This document shows, one piece after another, positions 48,569-60,900 of a stretch of DNA of 64,000 bases. The stretch comes from Branchiostoma floridae (Eukaryota; Chordata; Leptocardii; Amphioxiformes; Branchiostomatidae): positions 16,972,776-17,036,775 of the forward strand of contig NC_049991.1 of NCBI RefSeq assembly GCF_000003815.2, in the 5' to 3' direction. The notes under the pieces were generated by a model. The model did not search any database. It was given only the letters and a program-made list of their open reading frames with translations, and was not told the DNA's origin. Position numbers and translations under genes: made by a program. Each line of letters starts with the position of its first letter. Positions within the stretch are counted from its first letter, which is position 1.

Positions 48569-50559
48569 AAGTACTAGTACATGTAACCTAGTCCGTATAA
48601 TTCATGCCCGGCAGTTTAAGTATTGTACATGTATCACTGATCATGAGTTACTTCTTAACAACTCCAACAGAAGTTGTAATAGATAAATGTTTAATTGAAG
48701 TCAGGTCCGGAGAGATAGCAATGAGTTGGGGCACAAAAGTATGTGTTTAAGATAGACAACATGTTGATTTGCATGTGTTACTATTGTCTTGTGGAAAATT
48801 GCCATCCATATTATGAAAATTTACAATAATTTCTGACTTGCTGTTTCTGTGCTTAAAGCATTCTGATTAACAAAACATGAACACATTAGTCTATAGTACT
48901 GCTGTTGTATACTACATAGCAGATCATGGCAAACATACAATGAAATTGGAGAAGGAGCAATGCAATCTTCGTCTTGTGCAGCAGTAAACAATTAAATGGA
49001 AAATTTTCTAACATCTGCTCTTTGCATCCATTTGTATGAAGGTATTCCCCGCCAAAATAAATTTACAGTACAAAATTATGACGATTTGATGTCTTTTGTC
49101 AGCTCAATGTCAAGGTCTTTCATTGTCTTTTATCATATTTTTGGGTCAGTATGCGATGTAACATGATTGTTTTTATGCAGATCCCCAAAATATGCCATAA
49201 AGGCATAATTATGCTATTACATGTACGAGACGATTGAGGTGAGAGAGGATGGGAAATGGTTTGGGTTTTCAGAATTTTATGCCGAAATATAGGATGGGCC
49301 ATAATGCAATTAGTTTGAAATCCACTGTAGAATATATTTTGCCTGCAAAACTGGTGTGTTATGATACGTTTAAGAAGGTAAGATAGCGATATTTGAGTTC
49401 CCATTCACACTGCAGTTCTCAACATGCTTCACAGTCATACTAGAGAAAAGGATGAAACATTAGAGTCCTTTGACTTATTACATACACCATTTATTACATA
49501 ACATTATCTAATTTATTCTAAAAATATGTTCTTGAAGTCAGGATGAATTACTGTGTCCAATTGCACTTACAAAATGCACTGAAGCTTAAGGCATATTTTA
49601 GTATGTCACAAACAACTCCATTTGAATTAGAAAAAAATAAATCTTAAAAAGACTGAAATTATTATCAAAAAATATTATTGGTCCATTCAACTCAGTCACA
49701 ACCTTGAACTTGCTTCTGAACAGTTGCTGACACTGCATCAAAAACACATTTCCATCTACTTTGAATTAACAAGGCACCAACATTTAGGTAAACAAACAAA
49801 ATATTTAATTAAAATGATACCAGCAAAACTACGAAAATGTAGCAATATTTTGTCATTGACGACTGGATGCTTACAACAAAGGAAGTTTTCAGAATCCTTT
49901 TCATAATTATATAAGCATACTGCATGGTGACTTGTCCAAGTACTGTAGTCATCTTACTTACATATACTGCCTTGTTACTTGATAGCTGCATTAAACAGTT
50001 GTATGACTGTGTACAAGTATAATATGATCATATACTGTGTATATGATAGTGACCAGCACTTATCCTCATTTGGTGTTTTGCATTGCCTACACAGTATTGA
50101 GGTATTTAAATCAACTTCTTTATCTTACCTCTTATGATTTAAACAATTTGGAGTTTGCAGAGTAATCTCAATATATCAATATTTTTATGATGCACAAAAA
50201 TACAAAATAAAATTGCCAAGAGATTAATAACACATCATAATCAGTGGTAGTTTCATCGGAAGCATACATTATTCAATTTATGATGCTTTGTTAAAAACCC
50301 AACTTGCCTGCAATAATATATTGTAGACTGCAGACAGACACATTCAACAAATCATTGCAGTTACACACTTTTAGAAGTTCTAAAAGTCAATCAACATTAC
50401 AGAGAGAATTTGTCTTAAATGTAACAGTGGTGTTTAAGTACTGCCTATCATCCTTGCCCAAGGGCTCTAGTGCTTTTGTGGTGACAGCGATAGCGGTCAT
50501 GACTTGTGATTGTTCTACTCGCCCCTCTGGTTGTTTCATAAAGCTAGTTTTGTCTGAGT

Positions 50560-50640
50560 GCAGGGCTGTCTTCAGGACCCGTCCCTCCATCCCTGGATGG
50601 AAATTTGCTTTCTGGGATGGAAAAAAGTTACATCCATCCT
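50560..50640 (+). repeat. Dispersed repeat, GTCCCGGGAC type, copy 2
   Basis: 'gcagggctgtcttcaggacc' followed by 'tggaaatttgctttctggga' is the same family as the inverted copy at 5670-5732. Confidence 0.5.
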
Positions 50641-51244
50641 AAGATTCTGAACTTTATGATATGAAATTGATGATGAAGTACTTTTGCAAGCTTGAAATAA
50701 CAACAAAAACTAAAACCATGAACTCCCAAACAATGACTTGGACAGAAAACAATTTAAAGTTGGAGACAGCCCAGTCTCAGTATTAAAAGAACTTCCTCAC
50801 AATCAACATTTACTTTGAATAATACCAATATTCAGATATAGAATCTGCATATGCATTCCCCAGATTGCTCTTTTTGATCTAACCCAACACTGTACAGTCA
50901 GGTAACCCTTGGTTCTCATACTAACTGCTATCTTCACCAGTATAATCTGGCACATTGAGGCACTGCTTGAAGACTTCACAACACTGACTTTTTGCAACAC
51001 TTTTTGTCTGCTACACGGTAAAAGCCATATTGATCTTTTTCATTTTTTTCTGTTGTTTCCACAGGTTCAAACGTACAATTCTCTCCACTTTCCAATACAG
51101 ACCTGGCACATTGAGGCATTAGTTGAAGCAGCTTTAACAATATTGACATCTTGCAATATGTTAGAATAAGTGATTTAATGTAAAGGCCACCGCAATTCAA
51201 TTTCTTTGTTCTCCGATTAAAAAAAGATGCTAGATCAGAAATAG

Positions 51245-51327
51245 CCTTGTTGAGCTTTTAGGTACACTTCGGCTTCCACTTGTTGGCGGAAGTGGACCTT
51301 TGGGGAGCAACTAAAAGCTCAACAAGG
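51245..51327. repeat. Short hairpin element
   Basis: The outer arms CCTTGTTGAGCTTTTAG and CTAAAAGCTCAACAAGG are perfect complements of 17 bp. The inner arms 'cttccactt' and 'aagtgg' pair near the centre. 83 bp, probably a tiny foldback MITE. Confidence 0.75.
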
Positions 51328-51664
51328 TTGGACTCTAGGCTAGATCAGTAAAACAACATGAAAACAGACTATGAGAGAACGTCTACCAGACACCATAAGT
51401 TACTGTTGTTGTTGTACTCTATGGCTGGCTAACTTCTGGGACAAATTGTCATAAATTTGATTACGTACTCGACCAAGACAAGCAAGTCTATACCATGGTT
51501 CACACCTTATCTACACCTTGGTTTCAGAGAGTGAATGGAGTCAGATGTTAGATTTCCTCTGAACCCTATGTTCTCATGATGTCTTCTTGATAATATTTAA
51601 AATCAAAATGTCAGAGAACCAAGGAATTACTTTGCCGTGGCCCAACCAGGACCATCCCCGTTGT

Positions 51665-54600
51665 CTAGTTACTGAAGAAGAGTTTCTCCAGCTGTGCCCG
51701 CGTGTCGTCTGGACTGGTCACCGTGTGGCCGATTGTCCGGGGGTCAGCGAAGATCTCATGGTCATTACCACCCTGTGTGTGATATTAGATTAGAAGTTAG
51801 AGTTTTGAGAGTTGAACAATTGTTTCTCAACATCTCCATACTGTATAAACATGTTCTAAACAAAACAAAACAACACTTGAAGCACATAGTATATTTCTAC
51901 ACATCAAAAATACAATTACTTAAAAATATAGTTACAAATATCCATAAAATGTCCACAGAATCATGTTCTTAAAAAATGAATAAACTCTCACAGGGAACAC
52001 TTACAGGCATTGTCTTGTCTCCAAAGAAGTGGATGGTTTTGTAGCCGTCCTTCTCCACATGGTTGAGGCAGTACGTCTTGTCCCAGCCTTTGGGGAAGGC
52101 ATCAAAACTGATCTGTCCACCTGCAGCAAAAAAGAAATATCAGTAAGGTTCCAGACCAATACTTTTTCATTATTATTATTGGGTGGTCAACTGCTCTCTC
52201 TTCATGCAAGAAGCTAACAATAGGCAGGGCTAAATTTCAAGGGTCTGGAGTGGCTGCCAGGGGACCTCAATACGACTATCGCCAGGGTCTGGAGTATTTA
52301 CCATTTGGCACTAACTCTAGTGACATCAATACAACAGCATTTACCATAGATGCTACCACAGGTAGAGTTTGAACCACTCACCTATTGAGAAGACCAGTCC
52401 CATGTCAGGAAACTGTTTCTGAAGTTCTGCTACAAACGTCTCCCTGATCTTGTGTTCCTAAATAACAAAAGAACAAATAATATCAGTACTGTACACATGG
52501 GGAAAAGCACGTCAGATTGACATGGTCCATATACACAAGATTTTCATTTGGTAATTTCAGCGCTAGCAGAAGGGGGAAAAGGAGTAGCTCACAGCATTTA
52601 ATTTTAGCAGTGAGTTCAATTTAGTAGCTCAGAGCAAAAGAATACTAGTAATCAAATATGTTGTTGCAAAAAACTTGGGATTATGAAAGTTTAGTAGTTG
52701 AATAGTGACTACAAAAGTCACCAGAATTAAAAAATTACCATTTACTAATGAAGAATCACAGTATGTATTACTGTATGTAAATGCAATTTCGCGGTAGCAC
52801 CATGCATTGTAGTCTCTTACTGCCATGGAAAAATGTTCGCAAAGGTTTTAAGTTCGCGGTGAAGCGGCTACCGCGAAAACCGCGCACATTAAACTACCCC
52901 AAAAGTTTCTGCCTACCTGATCATACTGGTTAAACTGTATCCTCTCCTCCTGCGAGCAGCTCCGCCCAACAGGACACACGTTAATGAGGCCGCTACGGAA
53001 CTCTATAAACGTTCCTCTGGACGCAATACAAAACAAGAAAGTTATTGCTATAAGTTGAGTTCAGTTCAGTTCATTATGATCCTCAATTAGCTTGACAATG
53101 TAGCATTACAATTTACTTCTTAGCATTCTGATTTACTGCTTAAAAATGTAAAATGTAAAAGACTGTTGATATTTGACTAAGAAAGTTCAAGGCAATATGC
53201 AAATTAAGGCGGCCATTAAGGAAGATCTTACCTCTTGACAGGCAGTGTGAGTTTTGACATGTACTGTAGACAGAAGTTGATAAAAGACTGGAGTTTCTCT
53301 TCTCCCATGTGCTCCTGAATGTTCTGGGGAAAGAGACCAAACGACATTTCAGCATAATCCTGAGTACTAGTATTACCCTGCATGTTTGCTACAGTATCTA
53401 AGTGGTCATATAGAATGTATTAAAATATACGGATTAACCTGTATCAGTGACCATCTCTAGTCACTATAGATAGGATTGAAATGTATGTTTAATTATCGTA
53501 ATACATCTAATTTTACCATATGTACTTTTGAAACTTACCATCTTTGCCAAAAGTCCCCCATCTTTGTAGGCCACCAGTCCATTCTCAGCAAACACGTAGT
53601 CAAACTTCTTCACAACTGGGTAAGAAAAAAATTGTATCATTAGAACATCATGTTTGTCATGCAAAGACTAGTATAATGGGAGCTATCTATGCTTTATCTC
53701 AATATAAACAAAACAGATGTAAGAAACTACAGCTTCAGTCATATTCAGACTCACAGTCTACTCAAGCCAGCCCGGGGGCGTACCCATTTTAGATTTAAAC
53801 AACCTATCAATGAACAAACAGACACCCTACATGCACAGACATCTACACCTTTTCCCCCACACCATCCTCAATGTAACCCCCTGCCTGGCTCAGTAATTAC
53901 AGCTCCCTCAGTTGAGTTTTTCAGACCAATGCTGGAGCCCCCCCCCCCCCCCCCCCCCTACTTTGCTCCTGATGGGGTAAAATTTGGTGATATTCTTGAT
54001 AACTCCACACACTTACCATCCTCTCCTTTCATCTGCTCAGCGATCTTGACCAGGTCCGACCCCCCGACCAGTCCTACCACCACCTTCTCCTTCAGCTTCA
54101 TCATAAACTCTTCCATGGACGACGTGATTTTCTACAACGTAAAGCAAAGTATTAAGTTTTGTGCTTTGTAAACTGAGCTTCCTCTGTATGTGCCTCGTAA
54201 TTGCTTGCAAATAGAAGAAACTCTATTGATGCAACAAAAAAGTACAGTGACATTCGTTTGGTCAACTACAAAATACAAACACAAAATTCATCCATAAGGT
54301 CATGCTACCATCTGGTAGAGCTAGTTCCTTTGTAATAGCTTTCAGCTACTTGGAGAGCAATAATATTGTCAGTATGTTTTATATCGAGTCCAACATTTTA
54401 AAGTTGGCGAATAGTTTAAATTCTTGATAATCCCAATGTCTGTTTGCGGATTTATGAGAAATTTTAGCAGCAGAAAAGTACAACATTTGAGCTGAAAAAG
54501 GCCCTTTTTTTAACACTTTTGAATCTATCTATTTTACTACATGTACTAGTACTAAACTTAAATCTGTTATTCCATTCCTAAACCCCTCTCATTCAACCTG

Positions 54601-55326
54601 GATACCTGTGTGTGCATACACAAAGTACAAACAATAGAAACGTCTTACTGTGCAGTTTAGTCCCATGAAAAACATGTTTACCACAATGGTTGGTTTAGAT
54701 CTGTCAATGAGCGAGCAACAAAAATCCTTGAACTCTTGCCACACCCATGGACACACCTCCCGTTCTGACCAATCAGCGTCAAGTAAGTAGTGTTACTGAA
54801 GGTCAACTCCTTGTTAGAAGTAAGACCTTTAGCATGCTTGCAACTATCTGCTTATTCCCCAAGAAAAAAATAGCTGAAACGAGCATTTTGTGAGAACAGG
54901 GGATCTATCTTTCTTTTGCAAAGCTTGCAGAGAACTCAAAGGTCTTTCTAAAAACACGTTTTGGCTGACGCAAGCGCAAGCGAGAAGTTGGCTTGCCACG
55001 TCAACAACAACCGATTGCTGTAGGCACTTCCTCTTTATCTGATTGTCGAAAATTATCTACACCCAAATTAAGGTTCAGGTAGCGATCAAAGATCTCACAT
55101 TTTCAGAACCAGAGAGACAAACTTTGTAGCGTAGCCTGGAGAAAATCATGTACACAGGGAGCGTTCAGAGAACAGCTGATTTGGCACAGATTTGTGATCA
55201 GGAAAAAAAACAGACAAGTTTTCAAACACATCGAGTCCCACTCTGTTCCAACTTTACCTGTCTAGCTGCCGTCAAAGTACCATCCACGTCGAACAAACAC
55301 AGAGTAGAGGTGTCCCTGGAAGCCAT
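51665..55326 (-). CDS. PMM2: Phosphomannomutase
   Basis: A cytosolic HAD-family enzyme that converts mannose-6-phosphate to mannose-1-phosphate, the precursor of GDP-mannose for N-glycosylation. Eight exons: 55258-55326, 54017-54131, 53539-53615, 53232-53323, 52917-53016, 52382-52457, 52005-52120 and 51665-51772. All are in phase, giving 250 aa (human PMM2 246). The catalytic motif is [15 protein letters not shown] (Asp13 nucleophile, Asp15). Other family blocks are [56 protein letters not shown] (substrate-binding Arg region), [36 protein letters not shown] and TVTSPDDT. It is a single gene, so equally a pro-orthologue of vertebrate PMM1 and PMM2. The exon 5 donor abuts a MITE remnant. Confidence 0.97.
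52769..52913. mobile_element. TACTGTAAATGCA-type MITE, truncated, at a PMM splice donor
   Basis: It has the family signature ('tttcgcggtagcaccatg', 'tttaagttcgcggtgaagcg', 'taccgcgaaaaccgcg') but the right end stops at GTTTCTGC instead of continuing to the usual TTTACAGTA. That truncation point overlaps the minus-strand donor GTAGGC of PMM exon 5 (52911-52916). Confidence 0.7.
53938..53959 (+). repeat. C homopolymer
   Basis: A run of about 20 C in the PMM intron after exon 2 on the minus strand. It is prone to length error in assembly and polymorphism. Confidence 0.9.
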
Positions 55327-56170
55327 GGTGAGCGCCTGTGTTCTCTCTGTCGCTTGGAATGAGCAAAAATGAAGTTAGCGTGTGTCGCACTGTAGCGTGG
55401 TCGTAAATGTACACAGAAAAGCGCTTGTTAGGTTATACCACTAGTCAGTAGGGGGAAATAAAACTAGAATCATTTCTATATGTGTATGACTACACATAAA
55501 ATCATCAATTAGAAAGAAAAGACAAAATATATAATATGAATTAATCTTCGTAAAGAAATTTTTGGACTATTAGGACAAAAATTACGATTTTAATGTTACA
55601 TATGATAGTTTTCGAATTTTCTATCCCCACAGTATAGTGAACGATTCTACCGACCAGCTGATGGGAGCAAAGGTCAACATTATGATCCCTGATTGCCCTG
55701 ATATTTGCACCGTACCCTACGTGACCATGTTACACGTAGGACTTCGGCACATAGACTACTGAGTAACGTATGGTGTATTTTTTATGACATCTGGACGAAT
55801 ATTTTTGTTTTCATTAATCAAAGTCGGATTTTGGCACAAAATGATACAAAAAATTAACGATTATTTCAAGTTGTGCAATTTCCAGTGTGGGTAACGTTAA
55901 GTTTGGTACCAAAATACTTAATAAGTGGGGAATTTCTGTATTTTATGTATGTTTAAAGATTCTTGGTTATCCTTTAAGTGCGGTTGTTGCCCAAAGTGGT
56001 CTTTAGAGATCACTGAAATAAAGTCTGCATTCACTTCGTGTTCCGCTTGGAGGCGTTGTGACAGAGCACGGACATCTCAATGTGGTTCAGTGCATTAGCC
56101 ATCACGCACCGAGTACACTGTATAAACATATGGACAGTATCGGATACTGTCCGTATGCTTGTCCAAGCTG

Positions 56171-56302
56171 AGGTTCGGCTCCCGCTACTTCTGTCGTGTT
56201 TTAGGCGATTTTGTCAGACTTTGTATATTGTACCAGTGGACATGTACAAAATGGAAAGCCCGGTAGATACGCCTAAAACAAGATATACCCTGAGCCGAAC
56301 CT
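56171..56302. repeat. Nested inverted repeat
   Basis: Two pairs of 10-bp arms are nested: AGGTTCGGCT (56171) with AGCCGAACCT (56293), and GTTTTAGGCG (56198) with CGCCTAAAAC (56270). The arms are perfect while the intervening DNA is not, suggesting an old foldback element or a selected structure. Confidence 0.6.
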
Positions 56303-56624
56303 CTCCTTGGAGAGTATAATAATATTAACAACAGTTAAGGTTTATAAGTAGTTTAGTACACACCAAAGTTTACAATGGTCCTTATTTTGCTCTATAGATT
56401 GCGTATCATGTATAAATGTGATTGGTGAAACATGCAGCAGGCGCTAATCTCCAGGCAAATCTCTCTGGAGCAGAGACAGTATCTAACAATGTGTAAAGGG
56501 CTATGTATTGTCCACATTCAGTCGCCGCATGATGATGAATGTGACAGTTAAAAACAGTTCTATAAAGGAAACCATTCAAGCAGTGACAGAAAGTTAGAAA
56601 GTCATGCAAGGTATCTGCATTTTC

Positions 56625-56745
56625 TTTTCTTTGTTTCTTTTTTCTTTCTATTTCTTGCCTTCCTTCTTTCTTTCTTTCTTTTCTTCTTTCCTCAATCCAT
56701 TCTTTCTTTCTATTCTTTCTTTCCTTCGTCATTGTCTTTCTATTT
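56625..56745. repeat. CTTT/CCTT pyrimidine microsatellite
   Basis: A degenerate run of TTTC and TTCC words. The opposite strand gives a spurious Lys/Arg/Glu-rich reading frame. Confidence 0.9.
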
Positions 56746-57408
56746 TTTTAATCATTTTTTAGCATTTCAGGAACCAAACGTAGGCCCACCCTGCTGGCTG
56801 GTCTGATATAAAAACACTGTCCATCTGTGTTAACGTCAGACCACCATCTCCGTTAGCCATGTTGGTCACACGAAGCCACAATCATCGGTCGCGTTAAGTT
56901 GTTGTTAGCACCAAAGATGCTTCATACAAGAAGACCGCATTGTCAACGCTAAGAACACAACTTGAGGCTTTTAAAGTACGAATGAAAATGTGTTTTTCTC
57001 TCAGAGCGTATCAACAAAGTCTAGTCGTCTAAATCTTACAAGCCGACGAAATCCGTTTCTCCGTACAGCTTCGATTAAAGCCACCTTTTTATGGTAAAAC
57101 CTGTGACGCTGTTTATTTGCATCCCTTCAGCCCAAGTGTCCTTGTGGGCAGGCCTTGTTGAGAAACACAATAAACGAACGTGTGTAAAAAGAACAAGAAT
57201 AGTCTTTTATCCACTGCCTTTCTTAATTGTAGCTTGTGTGTGACCCAGGCGCCCGCCGCGCCACAAAGGCTGGTGCGGTCAGGACGAGTTGTCAGCAATA
57301 TTCAAGCGTCCAGAACGGCGGTAAACATGACGTAGTTGTCTACACAGCAGGGCACTGTGCTTCCCTCAAGGACACGCACCCTCTGGCCGTTCGTTGAACT
57401 TTGGTCGG

Positions 57409-57703
57409 NNNNNNNNNNNNNNNNNNNNNNNNNNNNNNNNNNNNNNNNNNNNNNNNNNNNNNNNNNNNNNNNNNNNNNNNNNNNNNNNNNNNNNNNNNNN
57501 NNNNNNNNNNNNNNNNNNNNNNNNNNNNNNNNNNNNNNNNNNNNNNNNNNNNNNNNNNNNNNNNNNNNNNNNNNNNNNNNNNNNNNNNNNNNNNNNNNNN
57601 NNNNNNNNNNNNNNNNNNNNNNNNNNNNNNNNNNNNNNNNNNNNNNNNNNNNNNNNNNNNNNNNNNNNNNNNNNNNNNNNNNNNNNNNNNNNNNNNNNNN
57701 NNN
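57409..57703. other. Assembly gap (295 N)
   Basis: 295 N. Unlike the two 100-N gaps, this length suggests an estimated gap size. It lies about 250 bp beyond the broken end of the Helitron protein. Confidence 0.99.
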
Positions 57704-57953
57704 TGTTCCAGTAAAATGTGCATCATTATAAAACTAGAAGTTTATATCTAAATTCTATGGGAAGTTGGCTGGAAACCTTTGTTCACTGGTATAATTGGAT
57801 TTCCCGGCGTACTTTTGTGGGCGGAATTGTATCCCTTGTGTGCGCTGTGTGCCGGATATAAAAATCGTAAAAGAAACTCCGGTGCGAGACCACAGCCAAA
57901 GGCGGGAAGAGGTCCCGGATGTGCATTGTCGTTCTTTCTTCGTGACAGAAATT
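57704..57953. other. Flank after the Helitron reading frame
   Basis: No Helitron-like continuation (Rep HUH motif or helicase) is visible in any minus-strand frame here. Small frames on both strands have no recognisable domain. Confidence 0.5.
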
Positions 57954-60900
57954 TCACTGTGGAGAACCTCTTAATTGGAATTCCACACGAATCCAGTGAT
58001 CTTTGATTCTACCAATGGGATGTTGTGGACTCTTCAGTATGAAGCGTAGAAGTGCATCAGTGCGTCTATTAAAGTGTATCGCACACATGACAGGGTCTGA
58101 TCTCATTAGGTTCCATTTGTCTTGTTGTGGTAATGCTTTAGCTTCTTCATAGGTCAGGTCAGGATTCAGGGTCATGAACAATTCTGGCCAGTTTAAATCA
58201 TTAGCAGACACAGTGACAAACCATGTTGGTGGTCCAATAGTGTTTATTTTTGCTAGCAAGTTTAGCAGTTGGTCCTTGAAGTAAGCTGCTGTTCCACGTA
58301 TATTCTTCATAAAAGTGTATGATGTGCTTTCAACATGTTGATCAATTTCATGATGCAGATCGCCTGCTGTTAGTGGCTGTGCTATGGATTGTGATCTAAC
58401 ATTACTCTGCTTTTGCATTCTACATACAATGGATATCTGACTGTACAATTTCTTGATTTCATACGAGTTCAAGGCAAAGAAGAGCCATGGGATGTTTTTT
58501 CTCCAGCAATCATTGATATTGAGCAAACGTGATTGGAAGTACTGTAAGTCTGTTAGTTGTACATCACGCGTCTGTTTGAAGCCATTTTTACCATATGGGT
58601 ATAACTGTGGAAAACAGTGTTCCTCAAGATCAGTCTCTTTAAATATGCTTTGTGGTGGTGATGTTTCACGTGGTAGTGATATCACTGGGACATTGTCTGT
58701 TACATTCTGCAACAGAGATTGTAACTGGACATTTGGATTAATGTAGTTACAGGGAAAAGCTGAGAGTTCTTGGACAGTAGAAGGTGCACTTGAGAAGTCT
58801 GGTTCATTGGCGTCTGTGATCATTGGATTGAATTCACTTGACTTTTTTACCCAGTTTTCAAAGGTAGCTATGTTCACATGTGAATATAGATGATTATGCG
58901 TTACCAGCCATGTAAGAGCTTCATGCATTTTGGAAAATCGTACAATGTGTTGTGGGTCTGTTCTTTGTGTTTTACTTTCATTTGTCTGACAAGGGTGTAC
59001 TATTACTAGCCCAGCTGTATCTTGGCTATGTGGTAACAGTTGGCAAGTAGTTTCAATGTTGGTAGGGAAACTTATGGCTTGACCTTGTTCACCAAATTGT
59101 CCACCTGGTAATACAATTAACTTGATGAAGGTGTATTTCAAACTGACAAGTCTTGTTTCCATTCTACTGAGTTGTTTCAGGCATGATGGAATGTCACCTG
59201 GATCCATATTGTTAGTCCAAGCATTGGGTATGGGTTTGTCTTTTTCAAGACAAATCAAACACTTTGAACAGAGATGATGTTGACCAGAAATATCATTGAC
59301 TATTTTGTCTATGACAGCATTGTTGCAGTTTCGCACTTGGTCATGAAATAACAATTGTCTACATATGCTACAGTAGTACTTTGGCTGCTGTTTTATATAG
59401 CAATGAAATGCAGGAAAGTCTGATTTGTATTGTTCACTGGTATAGTCTATGCTATGTTCTCTAACATATTTTGTAGCCAATGTTTTTCTCACTCTATCAC
59501 AGTTTTTCCTCTGTCGTTGCGTTTTTTCTTGTGAAGATTCTTGTTCAGCTCTTTTTGCTTTGCTAGCTTTGCGTGATGTCCTTTGTTTTGCAAGTCTTTC
59601 GGCTTTTTGCTCAGGGGTCTCATTTGCTTGTTTTGCTTTGTATGATGCTCTTCGTTTTGCAAGTCTATCGTCTTTTTGCTCAGGGGTCTCATTTGCTCGT
59701 TTTGCTCTTTCCTGTGCAAGTCTATCTGCTTTTTGCTCAGTTGTCTCATCTGCCTGTTTTGCTTTGTATGAAGCTCTTCGTTTTGCAAGTCTTTCATCTT
59801 TTTGCTCACGGGTCTCATTTGCTTGTTTTGCTTTGTATGATGTTCTTCGTTTTGCAAGTCTTTCATCTTTTTCCTCAGGGGTCTCATTTGCTCGTTTTGC
59901 TTTATATGATGCTCTTTGCTGTGCTGCTTTTTGCTCACAGGTCTCATTTGCTTTCTTTGCTTTGTATGATGTTCTTTGTTCTGCAAGACTCTCTGTCTTC
60001 TGTTGATAGGTTTGTTTTTCTTGTTTGTCCTTGCATATTGCGCTTTGGATTGCAAGACCTTGCACTTTTTTATCATTTAAATTTGATGCTGCATTTGGTG
60101 ACATTACTAATTGATTCAAGAGGCCTTCATTCCTGTTCTCTGGCATAGCACTTGGATGTTTGCTTGTGGTGCATGGCACAATGTTTTTCCCAGTACTTTG
60201 GTTACAATGTGGTGCAAATGGAAATGCTGTGTTTGGTTGTTGTAGGTTCTCTTTCGTAGATACAAACTCTGGTTTAACCAAGGTGTATGTGTGTTGTTGT
60301 TGAACTTGAAAGCAGTTTTCTGACTCAATCATAGAAGAAACATTGCTAGTCAGATTGATAATGTGTATACCAGTAGGTTCAACTGATAAGAAAACATTTT
60401 CTGCTTGTACTGGGACAACCTCAAAATTGCATGTTGTGTTCCAGTTAAGTTGTTGCAAGAATGAAACTAGATTGCTGTTTGAACTGTGCATGCTTAAAGT
60501 AGAAGTGCCATGGCTATCTGGCAATGCTGTTATGGGACTTCTGGCATGTGAGTCATAAACAAAATACTTGTTATCAGCGTGCAACAATGCTACTGTTGAA
60601 CCAGTTATTCCATGTGCTGTTATGAAAAGACAAGTGTTGGATTCAGCAAATGCTGCTTCTAGGGCTTTCTTTAAGGTGTAATAAGGATAGACTGCTTCTG
60701 TGGCAAATATGTCTCCAGTGTAAGACTCTTTTATTGATACACGTACAGTATTGTTGTAAAGTTGCAAATAGTCTGGAATATCATCAACGGAGAGGAACTC
60801 CACACCAGATCTTAGTGATGGTTTTATGTAGGTGTATAGTGCATCTCCTTGAAAAAGTACACCATCAAGGTCTGTACTTGTCCAGGTAATTGCTTGTCTG

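Larger units (their letters stand above)
48569..51664. other. GLE1 / PMM convergent intergenic region
   Basis: AT-rich and without recognised exons. It contains the dispersed repeat at 50560-50640 and a hairpin element at 51245-51327. Several AATAAA words occur (for example near 49056), but I cannot assign one to GLE1 with confidence. Confidence 0.5.
55327..57408. other. PMM 5' flank and intergenic region
   Basis: No coding exon is recognised. It includes the PMM promoter side (55327-55600), a nested inverted repeat at 56171-56302 and a pyrimidine-rich CTTT tract at 56625-56745. It ends at an N gap. Confidence 0.5.

Noticed and set aside
56406-56732. Minus-strand Lys/Arg/Glu-rich protein
   Set aside because: Translation of a CTTT microsatellite.
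59449-60148. Long plus-strand Cys/Leu/Phe-rich frames
   Set aside because: Antisense shadows of the 69-bp repeats of the Helitron protein.
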